DNA of 64,000 nucleotides, taken from Potentilla sterilis (lineage: Eukaryota > Streptophyta > Magnoliopsida > Rosales > Rosaceae). The stretch's first letter is position 1; each line of letters opens with the position of its first letter. Both the position numbers and the translations under genes were made by a program. Of the stretch, positions 27,046 to 37,447 are shown in pieces. The notes beneath the pieces were generated by a model. The model worked only from the letters and a program-made list of their open reading frames with translations, ran no database searches and was not told where the DNA came from. Location: contig OY821757.1 of the NCBI GenBank assembly GCA_963682095.1, positions 21,680,515 to 21,744,514 on the forward strand, given 5' to 3'.

Positions 27046-27541
27046 CTAGCTGGCATCAAAATCCAAGTATAGTCTGTAGGCATTCCGATCCGAGGAGTAG
27101 TAACCTTGTATGAGGTTGTCAACTTCGAACCGGAGTTTCTTGTAAAGGTTCATGGCAGGTGTCCTCAAAGGATCAACGTGAAGTGATATTCGCCCCACGT
27201 TTCGGGTTCGGCATTTCTGAATGGCCGCCGTCAGCAATGCCTCTCCATAACCTTGCCTCCTGCAACTATCCTTCACTATAGGGAAGAACACAACCACATA
27301 GAATAAATCAATATCCAAATATTCAGGTATGATAGTGTTCGACATTTAGCGTGCTTGTACCAAATTACTCAGCATAAATTTTCAGTGGGAACTTTCATCG
27401 AACAATTGGCGGGAATATTCTTAAATCACTTTATACGAGAAACAAGTAACTGGGTACGAGAAATAGGTGAGGGAAGAAAATGGGTTTGAAACCTGCGAGC
27501 TTTGTGATAGAAGCGTAGAGGGAAGAAGGCCAAGAGTACAT

Positions 27542-27958
27542 TGTTGGAATTCATGTTAGAATTCACAATACTTCTACTTCCACACTGGCGAGTGGGATCA
27601 GCAACCAATTCAACGTGGCGAATGGCGACTAATTACTCATGGCGAGTGAAGTATATCACACTGTTCACTTGGTGGATAGTGTTTGAAGAAGAGTAGATGA
27701 ACTAAACTTATGCAGTCTTTTCTTTGATCTAAAATTCTTAGAGATTACAGAGAAACACTTCCATTTTATAGGGAGCAAAGTAACCTACAAAATATCTAAG
27801 CTAGTTTAGCTAGAGATCAACTTGACAAATTATAGTACTATGATACTACAAATATCTAGCAGAAAATCTCAGTGGAATGAACAGTAGAAAGTTGCTGGAA
27901 AGTATATCAGCTTTTCAGTCTAACTCCTAGTTCACTCAGGAAAGCATTAACTTTAACA
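27542..27958 (-). repeat. Copia-B 3' LTR (417 bp)
   Basis: In element orientation it starts TGTTAAAG and ends CCAACA. The adjacent polypurine tract reads AAGGGGGAG (27959-27967). The stop codon of RNase H overlaps the first bases of the LTR (TGTTAA). Confidence 0.92.
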
Positions 27959-30230
27959 CTCCCCCTTAATGCTTTGCCTTATCATTCTGAGTAGGCCTCT
28001 GAGGTATTCAAACCTATCTCTGGCGAGTGCCTTGGTGAAGATATCAGCAACTTGGTCATCTGTATTGCAGTATACCAGATCAATCTCATTCTCTTCTACT
28101 GCATCCCTGATGTAATGAAACTTCAAGGCGATGTGCTTGGCCCTACTGTGATAGACAAGGTTCTTGCTCATGGCGATTGCAGACTTGTTATCACTGAGAA
28201 TGATTGTTGCTGTTCTGTTTTTCTCACCAAAGTCTTCTATGACTCTTCTTAGCCATATTGCTTGTGAAGTGGCGATTGAAGCTGCGACATACTCAGCTTC
28301 AGCTGTGGACAATGCCACTGATTTCTGCTTCTTTGAAGCCCAGGAGAACACCCATGTTCCTAGTGTGAAGGTGTATCCAGATGTGCTCTTCAAGTCATCT
28401 ACACTACCTCCCCAGTCACTATCACAGAACCCAAAGAGTTTTGGTTCCACATTCCTCTCATACAAGATTCCAAAGTCCATTGTTCCTTGGATGTATCTCA
28501 GGATTCTCTTTGCAGCTCCATAATGTATCTTGGTGGGGTTGTGCATAAATCTGGACATCAAGCTTGCTGCATACATATATAATATCTGGTCTTGTTGCAG
28601 TCAAGTATAGCAAGCTTCCCACTAAGCTTTTGTATAAGTTCTCATCAGCAGAACCACTTCCATCTTCCTTGGAGAATTTCTCACTGACCACTAGAGGAAT
28701 TGCAACTGGATTGCAACCTAGCATTTTAAACTTCTCTAGTATAGTTTTTGCATATCTCTTCTGGGTAATGAAGATTCCCTCCACTGCTTGAATTATTTCA
28801 ATTCCCAGAAAGTAATGCAGGATTCCCAAATCACTCATTTCATATTTCATCATCATATCAGACTTGAAATTTGAAATCATTTTTTCACAGCTTCCAGTAA
28901 ATACCAAATTATCAACATATAAGGAGACAATAAGAATGTTTAATTTACCTTCAGTCTTTGTGTAAAGGGCAGGTTCGTTTTCACTCCTTTGAAAATTTCA
29001 AAGGAGTGAAAACGAACCTGCCCTTTACACAAAGACTGAAGGTAAATTAAACATTCTTATTGTCTCCTTATATGTGAAATAGAAAGCGATCTCACCATAC
29101 CAAGCTCTTGGGGCTTGTTTCAGGCCATATAGAGCTTTCTTCAGCTTGTAAACTTTCTGCTCTTTGCCTTTGATGATGAAACCTTGTGGTTGTTCTACAA
29201 ACACTTCTTCTTTCAACACTCCATTTAGAAATGCCGATTTGACATCAAGTTGGTGTAGATACCAACCCTTTTGTGCAGTAATGGAAATCAGACCTCTTAT
29301 GGTCTCATGCCTTGCCACTGGTGCAAAGGTCTCATTGAAATCCACTCCAGGTATCTGCGAGTATCCCTTCGCCACCAATCTTGCTTTATTTCTTTGCACA
29401 GAACCATCTGAATTCAGCTTGGTCTTGTATATCCACTTCAAACCTACGACATCCTTGTTGTCTGGTTTGTCAACTAGCTCCCATGTGTTGTTCTTCACAA
29501 TCACATTGATCTCCTCTTGCATTGCAGACCTCCATTCATTTTCCTTCACTGCTTCTTCAAATCTTTCTGGCTCGAACAAGCATGCATTGCAGCTTTCATA
29601 CACTTCATTCAAGCTTCTCATCCTTACTGGTGGAGAGATTGGTGTTGATTGAGCTTCTGAAGATTCTGGCGAGTGAGGCGCTGGCGAGTGAGTCGCTGGC
29701 GAGTGTGTCGCTGGCGGGTGAGTCGCTGGTGAATGATTTGCTGGCAAGTGAGTTTCTGGCGAGTGAGTTGCTGGCGGATTGAGTTCCAGAATTTCTGGAT
29801 CCTCTTGTTCATTTTGAACTCTTACTTCTTTTACTCCTTTCTCTTGGGCTGAACCTTGGTTCCAATCCCAAAATGAATTCTCACTGAAGAGAACATCTTT
29901 GTAGACTATCATTTTCTTCTTCTGCAGATTGTAGAGCCTATAGCCCTTTGATTGAGAGCTGTATCCCATGAATACACACTTCTCACTGGTTTCATCTAGT
30001 TTATATCTCAGCTCCTCTGGGATATGTGCATAACAAATTGATCCAAACACCCTCAAGTGATTTACACTTGGCTTCCTGCCACTCCATGCTTCCAACGGAG
30101 TCTTTCCTTGGACATCAACTGTTGGATGTCTGTTCATTAAATACACAGCAGTATTAACTGCTTCTCCCTAATATTTTTGAGGTACTGATTTATCATGGAG
30201 CATGGACTTTCCATCTGAATGATTGTTCTG
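27953..30230 (-). pseudogene. Copia-B pol, 3' part: integrase end, RT, RNase H
   Basis: Reading 5' to 3' on the minus strand. A one-base shift and a TAG in place of a tryptophan codon (about 30165-30225) separate this part from gag-integrase. 30146-29025 has the integrase tail (NRHPTVDVQGKTPLEAW), a Pro/Ser/Thr-rich linker of SPATH repeats (about 29640-29780) and RT (KWIYKTKLNSDG, VDFNETFAPVAR, LDVKSAFLNG, YGLKQAPRAWY). At 29075 an 80-bp inverted copy replaces normal sequence. RT resumes at about 28994; its active site reads YVDN, not YVDD. A frameshift near 28575 precedes RNase H (FCDSDWGG, STAEAEYVAA, DNKSAIAM, AKHIALKFHYIRD), ending at 27953. Confidence 0.9.
28915..29075. repeat. Perfect 80-bp palindrome inside Copia-B RT
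   Basis: 28915-28994 and 28996-29075 are exact reverse complements around a single base (28995). The left arm carries the normal RT sequence in the minus-strand frame (NEPALYTKTEGKLN). The right arm is its inverted copy and interrupts the codons between AWYGEI and this block. The RT residues that should lie between are replaced, so this is an inversion-duplication, not a tandem gain. Confidence 0.95.
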
Positions 30231-32122
30231 TTCTTTCTTTCAGCTACACCATTCTGCTGAGGTGTGTAGCTAACAGTGAGCTGCCTTTCCAGCCCAATGT
30301 CTTCACAGAACTTCTTGAATTCATTTGATGTGTACTCGCCACCTCTATCTGTTCTTAACTTCTTCAGCTTGAGGCCAGATTGTCTCTCTACCATTGCTTG
30401 AAACTTTCTGAACACAGCGAACACATCAGACTTTTGCCTTAGAAAATAAACCCAAGTCATTCTTGTGAAATCATCTATGAAGGTCAGAAAGTATCTGTTT
30501 CCTCCATCAGTTGTGGTTCTCATTGGACCACAAACATCAGAATGTACCAGCTCCAGAGGTACTTTTGCTCTCCAGGCTTTCCCTTTTGGGAATGGGAGTG
30601 TGTGTTGCTTCCCCAATGCACATCCTTCACACACTTCATTTACATCATTTATTTTTGGCAGTCCCTGCACCATTTCCTTTTGATGCAGCAACTTGAGACT
30701 CTGGAAATTCAAATGTCCAAGTCTCTTGTGCCAGAGCCAGGGATCATCATTTAGCTCCATTCTTCTTGCACTCTCAGTAGCATAATTGAGAGTTAGAGGA
30801 AAACTTCTGTTCCTCTTCATCTGGATTTCTGCCATCAGGTTCTTGGTTCTTCCTCTCTGATATATCTTGCAAGTGTCATCACCAAAATGCAGGTGATACT
30901 TGTGCTCAATGAGCTGACCAACACTTAGCAGCTTGGAATCCAAAGTTGGAACCAACATCACATCTCTGATGTACATTTTTCCAGACTTGGTTTCAACAAC
31001 AATGCTTCCTTTGCCTTTTGTATCCACCAACATTCCATTTCCCATCTTCACTCTTGTAATGCTATTGTAGTCAATATCATGTAGAAGGTTGGCATTCGCT
31101 GTCATATGATTACTGCAAGCACTATCAACAAGCCACGCATTCTCCTCTACTGCAACACTTGCAGCATGAGTAACACAGAACATGTTTGTGTCACTCGCCT
31201 CTATGCTGTTCGCTTGTTGATTTCCCTTGTAGTTACAATCGTTCCTGACATGACCAAACTTGTCACACTTTGAGCACTTTGGTTTCCCTTTAAACCAACA
31301 CTCGCCTGCAGGAAGCTTATTACAAACAGTGCATTTATAATACCCTGAGTTGCTACCCTTCTCATTTGATTGCTGATTTGACTTTCCCTCCCACTTCTTT
31401 CCTTTTCCTTTCCAGTTCTTTTTCTGCTTAGAATTTGAACTAGATGGCTCACTCCTATTTGAGTTAAGGTTGAGTGTTTGGAAAGCTTTTTCAGTTTCTT
31501 CATCATGACTAGACAACCTATGATCGAAAGCTTTCAGAGTCCCCATAAGATCCTGAACACCTAGAGTTTCCAGATCCTGAGTCTCCTCTATAATACTAAC
31601 TATAGCATCATACTTCCTATTCAAGCTTATTAGGATTTTCTGTACTACTCTCTTCTCAGGTATTGGTTCCTTGTAGGTTCTCATTTGATTAACAATATTA
31701 GTCAATCTGGTGCTATAATCACCTAACAACTCTGTATCATTCATTTTTGTATACTCAAAATCTCTTCTAATAGATTGTACCTTGACGGCTCTGACCTTTG
31801 CTGATCCTCTGTACTCAAGGCTGAGTGCATCCCATGCTGCTTTGGCTGTTTTCTCATTTGAGATTCTGGGAAAAATCTCATCTGTGACCGAAGTCTGCAA
31901 GATGTTGAGTGCTCTAGCATCCTTCTTGATATTCGACTTCAGTTCTGCCATTTGTGCAATTGTCACATCTTCTACTGCACCTGGTCTTCTGTATCCTTCT
32001 TCTACGAGACTCCATAGATCTCGTGAGATGAACATGGTCTCCATCTTGATTATCCAGAAATCAAAGTTCTCTCCATTGAAGATCGGAACTCTGTTTTCTG
32101 AACTACTTCCTGATGTAGCCAT
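30137..32122 (-). pseudogene. Copia-B gag, protease and integrase
   Basis: A single frame runs from ATG 32120-32122 (MATSGSSSENRVPIFNGENF) to the frameshift near 30200. Domains in order: gag UBN2 region (about residues 10-230), zinc knuckle CSKCDKFGHVRNDC, protease AWLVDSACSNHM, integrase zinc domain (HKRLGHLNFQ, CEGCALGKQ), and the DDE core with HSDVCGPM, RTDRGGEY and PQQNGVAERKNR. This part is intact. A second cysteine cluster (CTVCNKLPAGECWFKGKPKC) precedes the canonical knuckle. It ends before the end of integrase because of the one-base loss described for the 3' part of pol. Confidence 0.92.
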
Positions 32123-32205
32123 CCCAGTAATAGAAAAATAAAGACTTGTGTTTGTTTTTTTTGTTTCTGAATCAACAGATGGTACACCCCAGTTGATATT
32201 GATCA

Positions 32206-32222
32206 ACGGAGCTCTGCTACCA
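32206..32222 (-). other. Copia-B primer-binding site
   Basis: On the minus strand TGGTAGCAGAGCTCC follows the 5' LTR after two bases. It matches the initiator methionine tRNA primer site TGGTATCAGAGC with one mismatch. Confidence 0.8.
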
Positions 32223-32639
32223 TGTTGGAATCCATGTTAGAATTCACAATACTTCTACTTTCGCACTGGCGAGTGTGATCAGAAACCAGTTCGACGTGGC
32301 GAGTGGCGATCAATTACTCGTGGCGAGTGAAGTATATCACACTGTTCACTTGGTGAATAGTGTTTGAAGAAGAGTAGATGAACTGAACTTATGCAGTCTT
32401 TTCTTTGATCTAAAATTCTTAGAGATTTCAGAGAAACACTTCCCTTTTATTGGGAGCAAAGTAACCTACAAAATATCTAAGCTAGTTTAGCTAGAGATCA
32501 ACTTGACAAATTATAGTACTATGATACTACAAATATCTAGTAGAAAATCTCAGTGGAATGAACAGTAGAAAGTTGCTGGAAAGCATATCAGCTTTTCAGT
32601 CTAACTCCTACTTCACCCAGGAAAGCATTAACTTTAACA
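32223..32639 (-). repeat. Copia-B 5' LTR (417 bp)
   Basis: Same length as the 3' LTR, with TGTTAAAG and CCAACA ends in element orientation. GGCGAGTG occurs several times within 32265-32335. It is flanked at 32640 by TACAT, the target duplication. Confidence 0.92.
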
Positions 32640-32877
32640 TACATGACATAGCCAGCAACTGTACCATCGAAGTCCTCGATGTAAAGCAGTCCACTGTTCT
32701 TCTTTTTCAGTTCATCATCAAAGCTTCTAGCGAGGGACTCATGTTTTGGGAAGATCTTCCTCTCTACCTTCACTATGTCTTCCACTATTGTTGCCCATTT
32801 GGGAGAGTTTCTCTGTAGCTCCACAATGTCCCTTGCCGCCATTTACAAAGAGAGTGGAGTTTTTAGACTGGTCTCAC

Positions 32878-32885
32878 TTTTTATA
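32878..32885 (-). promoter_or_regulatory. GNAT TATA box
   Basis: TATAAAAA on the minus strand, 36 bases upstream of the GNAT ATG. This short distance implies a leader of only a few nucleotides if it is the true core promoter. The MULE-1 element begins 90 bp further upstream. Confidence 0.55.
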
Positions 32886-33329
32886 CCTTTCTGTAAGATT
32901 AATAATTTTTCTTTTCAGAAATTTTTTAGTTTTACTATAGAGATATTTTTATTCATTTATTAGGAAAAATAAATGGAAAATGCCTATTTAGTACTCATTT
33001 GACCCTTCATTACCCATTCCAATGATCATCTTATTTTCTTCTCCTATTGAACATAAGGTAACAACTCTATTGCCCATTTGAACAAATCTTTTCAACTCTA
33101 ATACAATTTTTTTTTCTTCCTATTTTGTCCTTTTATCTTATCAAGCAGATTTTTGAATTATAATGTTTTGAGAAAATGAAACATAAAGAAACTTTGCCGA
33201 AAAGTCACCCAACTCCGCCGGCCTCCCATGGCCAGTCGCCGGAGTCGACGGATTCCGGTCACCAAATTTTTTTTGCCGAAATTTTTATTTTTTCTCGCCG
33301 GTTTTTTTTGTTTTTTTTTTTTAATAATC

Positions 33330-33790
33330 AGGTTATTGGACGATGGTTACCTGACCCCCAGTAAGTAATTTGCAGATTACAGATTTCCAGTAATCAAGTT
33401 ACTGACCCCCAGTAATCAATTTACAGATTCCAAATTTCAGATTTCTAGTAATAGAGTTACTGACCCCTAGTAAGTAATTTACAAATTTTAGATTTCTAGT
33501 AATCGAGTTACTGACCCCCAGTAAGTAATTTACAAATTTCAGATTTCTAGTAATCGAGTTACTGACCCCCAGTAATCAGGTTACTGACCCCCAGTAAGCA
33601 ACTTACAGATTCCAAATTTCAAGTAATCATGTTACTGACGTCCAGTAATCAGGTTACTGACCCCCAGTAATTAGGTTATTAGTTGTTACTGGGGGTCAGT
33701 AACCTGATTACTGACCCCCAATAACCACTAATAATAAATTACTGACTATCAGTAACTCCAATTACTGACCTTCAGTAACTCTAATAATTG
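33330..33790. repeat. Minisatellite in MULE-1
   Basis: Imperfect copies of a core GTTACTGACCCCCAGTAA spaced by 20-60 bp of related text (AATTTACAAATTTCAGATTT). At about 33686-33718 the unit turns around (GTTACTGGGGGTCAGTAAC), so this part can fold back on the preceding copies. Confidence 0.75.
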
Positions 33791-34199
33791 ATTTCTACTC
33801 AACCAATGAAGATCAAACAATGAAGAAGAGATGCCAAATAACAAAAGCATATACATGCCACCAAAATAAGCCCAAAATAATCTGATCTTTGCCTTTGCTC
33901 ATTTCAAAGTTGAAAGTCTTAATTGACACCAATCCAAGAATTCCAAACACGAACAGATGCAAACGAAAAACAAGTTGGAAAGAAAAATTGAATACACAAA
34001 AGGACACAGCCGTAAGGATAATATAATAGAAGTACAGTAAAACAAGCAACGAAGCTTCGTCAGGCAGTGGACTGCGTTGGCTCACCTCGGTCCCATTTGA
34101 GATGGTGACCACCAACGAGGTTCAGATCAGAACTTGGAGAAAATTTCTGCAATACTTAGCATAGGCTTCGGCGAAGATAAGTGAGAGAGAGGAGAGATC

Positions 34200-34640
34200 G
34201 TTCTACCGTCGTCCAAACTTCATCGGCGTCGCCGTAGTCGAGAAAGAGAGAGAGAGAGAGGAGAGAGAGGCCTTTGTGTTGTCGGCGAGACTTCAGAGGG
34301 GAATGAGGACGCCAGTGCAGACGCTGTCCTAGAGGTCGGCTAAAGGTGGAGCAGATGAGGTCGAAGGTGAGATTCTTGCAGACAGCGGAGGCGAGGGAGG
34401 CAAGATGTCTTTGACGAAGGAGTTATCGAGGCCGGCTGAGGCGAGGGAGGCAAGGACGCAGGTGTCGAGGCCGGCGGCAGACTGCTAGAGGGACTGGAGG
34501 AGGACGCGACGGAGGTCCGATCTGGGTTAAGCACAGGCAGTGGCTTCGATCTGGGCTCGATGTGGCGAGGTCATGGGTGTAGGTGCTGATCCGAGATAGG
34601 GAGGGGCTGCTGCGGCGGGGGGGGGGGACTAGGGTTTTTT
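34200..34640. other. GC-rich, GA-tract zone within MULE-1
   Basis: Contains (GA)n runs near 34240-34270, a G run at 34618-34628 and a T run at 34636-34650. Short open frames here are low-complexity and lack any recognisable motif. It resembles the leader of a gene, so it could be captured host DNA, but no identity can be assigned. Confidence 0.4.
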
Positions 34641-34853
34641 TTTTTTTTTTTCTGTGTTGTTGTGGAAGCCGAACTGCCCGAGCGGGAGAAAGAGAGAGGT
34701 TAATATCGAATTGGTTAGGGTAAATATATTTCAATAGGACTGAATTACTTGTACTAGGGTAGTTGTGTAATTTTTTCAAGATTCATTGATTTGGGCTATA
34801 CACATTGGAATTTACAATTATTAACTTTTTTTTGTGCAAAAGGTCATTATCCC

Positions 34854-35818
34854 AAAAATAAATGACAAAAAAAAATCTACGTGGTGGAAAATGTTTCCAG
34901 ATTGGTTGCATTTAGTCATGGTTGAAGAGTCGAGTTGTTAAGTTTTGTCGTTTTAAACTCGATGCAAATTTCCCTCCTTAGTTGAAGATTTTGTTGTCGA
35001 GTTGATGGATCACATTGGGAACCATAAACCCAAACGAGGGCAGATCAACAATAAAGAAGGGCAAAAAAAAAAAAACATTTGATTACCAACACGATCGACA
35101 AAATTTAAAATTTCACGGGCTCTATTATTTTGACTATTGGCAAGCTGAGAGTGAGTGTGGCTCACTCACACACAAGGTGAGTGTCAGCTTAGCACTGCCC
35201 CATTAATAATTACATAGCCGTGTTCCTTTTCTAAAAAAAATTATTTTTAGGGTGATGCTATTAACACACCCTATACATGATGAGAGATAATGAGAACCAA
35301 CCATTTTAAATTTATTTATAATTTTTGTTAAGGTCTGTCAATAACAATTTAGGGTGTGTGAATAACAACACCCTAGTTTTATTCATTTTTATTAAAAAAA
35401 AAAAAACAGAAATTCTTGTATGCACGACCCTGTAGGTACACGGCGCAATCTTAGCCATTTAAAATACTTTATACGTAGGACCCACCATGTACCTATATGA
35501 AGTCATCTAATCATTATCATTCAAATTGTATGTGTAGGTACTCGCCATGTATTAAATATACTCTGGAAAAATAAGTGACGAAACAAAAACTAGGTGGTAG
35601 AAAATAGTTTCAGATTGGTTGCATTCGATCATAGTTGAAGAGTCGAGTTATTAAGTCTTGCTGTTTTAAACTCAATGCAGATTGCCCTCCTCTGTTGAAG
35701 ATTTTGTTGTCGAGTTGAAGGATCACAGGGGGTATGCATATCAGGAACAAAGGAGGGCAGATAAGCAACAAAGGAGGTAAAAAGTCATTTGATTACCCAC
35801 ACGGTCTACAAAATTCTT
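34854..35818. repeat. Diverged direct repeat pair (about 250 bp each)
   Basis: 34854-35100 and 35567-35818 share GATTGGTTGCATT, GAAGAGTCGAGTT and GAAGATTTTGTTGTCGAGTTG blocks in the same order, at roughly 80 percent identity by eye. The second copy starts AAAAATAAGTGACG where the first starts with the right target duplication of MULE-1, so MULE-1 probably inserted at or beside the edge of the first copy. Confidence 0.7.
35250..35373. mobile_element. Small MITE (124 bp)
   Basis: Terminal inverted repeats of about 24 bp: GGGTGATGCTATTAACACAC and, inverted, GGGTGTTGTTATTCACACAC, both followed by CCTA. TA flanks both sides (35248-35249 and 35374-35375). The interior is A/T-rich with no frame. 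Confidence 0.7.
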
Positions 35819-35819
35819 A

Positions 35820-36290
35820 GGAAGAAGGAGGTGAAAAAAATTTTGAATCGCAAAAGTAGTTTACAGTATCTGAGCTTTTTCGAATCTTAACTTTTGGTAT
35901 CTCAAGTTTAAAAAAACTTCATAAAAGTGTTATCATTCTTACCCCGACTGAGATTGTAGTATGGGGTTTTGCTCCATTACGAAAATTATGTCAACCGTTA
36001 GTTTCATAGTTACATGACTAAATTACTAGTCTATATTTCTTTATTTTTATAGCATATAATTCAACTTTTTATTGTTAGTTTTCAAGTTTTCTTCTAGAGG
36101 TTGACTAGAAGAATGTATCGAGACTTCTGTAATTGGTTAAGTTACAGCTGAACCCCCATCGGTTCTTGTTTGTTGTAATCATTGGTGTATTCGGGTAGGG
36201 AGGAGAGTGAGAAATTTATTTCCACCATTAATATCTTTTTATTATTATTATTGAAACCATTGACATTCTCATAGTTGTATATATTCTTGG
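35820..36290. other. Spacer before MULE-2
   Basis: AT-rich unique sequence with a (TTA)n run near 36240. No coding frame or repeat recognised. Confidence 0.4.
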
Positions 36291-36540
36291 ATTTTATTAA
36301 GGGAGAATGACCATTTAGTCAAAAATAGGAGAAAAGTTATCCAAACCAATGTTACATGCGCCCATTCCATCAAATCTAAATAAAAAGACAAATGCAACCC
36401 TCAACTTATTCTCACCTCCACCCCCTGCCCGATCTAAAACCTCTCTCTCTCTCCACCTCCACCCCAAAAGCAAAAGTATCAAGGTCGAGTTCGACTGCAA
36501 CGAGAAGGTTCGATCAAGTTCCGACACCGATGGCGCCGCC

Positions 36541-36561
36541 TCTCTCTCTCTCTCTCTCTCT
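36541..36561. repeat. (CT)n microsatellite
   Basis: About ten CT units in MULE-2. The surrounding open frame on either strand is a by-product of this low-complexity sequence. Confidence 0.75.
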
Positions 36562-36849
36562 GCTTCGGTGACGCCGCCCCATGTAAAAACTGCGGCTTCA
36601 TCTTCATCGGTGATGAGACCGGCCTCGGCTTTATCGGCAACGACGAATCGAACCTCAACTTCCGTTTCTGAGGAGTCAAATCACCACCGCTGCATCCTCC
36701 AACGTCTTCGGCTCTCTTTTGCGATTCGACTTCGCCACTGCGCAATTCCGCGATGGAGGCAATCGCGATACGCTTGCAATTCATCGGGCTCAGCTTCATC
36801 GGCGAGGAATTGGATCTCAACCTCCATCTCGGGGGAGTAGAATCTCTGT

Positions 36850-37215
36850 CTCGGGCCAGTAAGTTGCTTACTAGGGGTCAGTAATCTTGTTACTTGGAGT
36901 CAGAAACATGCTTACTGGAATCTGTAAGTTGCTTACTGGGGGTCAGTAACTTGATTAGTGGAATCTGTAAGTCGCTTACTGGGGGTCAGTAACCTGATTA
37001 TTGAGAGTCAGTAACATGTTTAAAGTCAGAGTCAGTAATTTAATATTGAAAAAATAATATTCCGGCGAAAAAAATTTGGTGACCGGAATCAGGCGACTCG
37101 AGTCCGGTGACTGGAATCTGACGACCAGAGTCCGGTGACTGGAATCCGGCGACTGACCATTAGACGCTGGCAGAGTTTTGTGACCTTCCGGCAAAATCTT
37201 CTCTATCTTCCACTT
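36850..37215. repeat. MULE-2 minisatellite and CCGGYGA repeats
   Basis: 36852-37030 has copies of TTGCTTACTGGGGGTCAGTA, the inverse of the MULE-1 unit. 37060-37160 has repeated GTCCGGTGACTGGAATC-type units. The region mirrors 33190-33790 of MULE-1, showing that the two elements are inverted relatives. Confidence 0.75.
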
Positions 37216-37271
37216 TCTCTTCATATGAGTCTATAAGAGGTGAGGGTAAAAAAGTCTAACAAATATAGAAA

Positions 37272-37437
37272 TGTTGTAGAATAATCAGAATTGGTCTACT
37301 CTTTTCATTGATAATCCCATTTATATAGGGTGAGTATTACAACGGTAATAGTAAATACATTAATGACAATAATAACTACATAATTACCTCTCGTCAGTTA
37401 TATTGACGAAGGCACATAATGTGTTTTTCCTTTAAAA
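37272..37437 (-). repeat. Copia-D 3' LTR (166 bp)
   Basis: Ends CTACAACA in element orientation. The other boundary reads TTTTAAAGG where the partner LTR has TGTTAAAGG, so the canonical TG start is mutated here. Confidence 0.88.
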
Positions 37438-37447
37438 CTCCCCCTTG

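Larger units (their letters stand above)
27542..32639 (-). mobile_element. Ty1/copia retrotransposon Copia-B, complete, with TSD
   Basis: Two 417-bp LTRs (27542-27958 and 32223-32639) bound a gag-pol region on the minus strand. The 5-bp target duplication TACAT is perfect (27537-27541 and 32640-32644). The primer site and polypurine tract are in place. By eye the LTRs differ at about 20 positions, so the insertion is not recent. Pol has frameshifts, a stop, an inverted duplication and a changed RT active site, so it cannot move on its own. Confidence 0.95.
27046..32842 (-). pseudogene. GNAT-family N-acetyltransferase gene interrupted by Copia-B
   Basis: This is a small plant GCN5-related N-acetyltransferase. 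Exon 1 starts at ATG 32840-32842 (MAARDIVELQRNSPKW) and reads to GYVMY at 32640, where Copia-B intervenes. It resumes at 27541 and continues SWPSSLYASITKLA to 27493, with donor G|GTTTCA. The 217-bp intron ends CCCTATAG; exon 2 (27046-27275) starts VKDSCRRQGYGEALL, which holds the acetyl-CoA loop (R/Q-x-x-G-x-G), and ends LYLDFDAS with TAG. Removing the element and one copy of TACAT restores a continuous frame of about 158 residues, the usual family length. The exon text shows no other damage, so the insertion is probably the first lesion. Copia-B is in the same orientation, so its 3' LTR (27542-27958) lies upstream of the GNAT tail and could drive it. The substrate is unknown. Confidence 0.88.
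32975..34853. mobile_element. Mutator-like non-autonomous element MULE-1
   Basis: The ends GGAAAATGCCTATTTAGTA and, inverted, GGGATAATGACCTTTTGCA are related. The flanking 10-bp AAAAATAAAT occurs at 32965-32974 and 34854-34863, a length typical of Mutator-like duplications (8-11 bp). Inside are a GTTACTGACCCCCAGTAA minisatellite, a GC-rich G/A-tract zone (34150-34640) and no transposase. It shares termini and minisatellite with MULE-2, in opposite orientation. It lies within the GNAT upstream region. Confidence 0.8.

Noticed and set aside
29164..29782. Plus-strand open frames of 86-162 codons
   Set aside because: Antisense to Copia-B RT and its SPATH-repeat linker, where codon bias keeps the reverse strand open.
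31201..31506. Second minus-frame of 101 codons in Copia-B gag
   Set aside because: Out-of-frame shadow of the gag zinc knuckle region, which is open in the main frame.
33330..33790. CRISPR-like regularly repeated units
   Set aside because: Spacers are themselves related and of uneven length, units are imperfect, and the context is a plant MULE; it is a minisatellite.
36349..36840. Open frames of 113-163 codons on both strands
   Set aside because: Inside MULE-2 over a (CT)n tract; the protein text is Ser/Leu and Arg/Glu low complexity.
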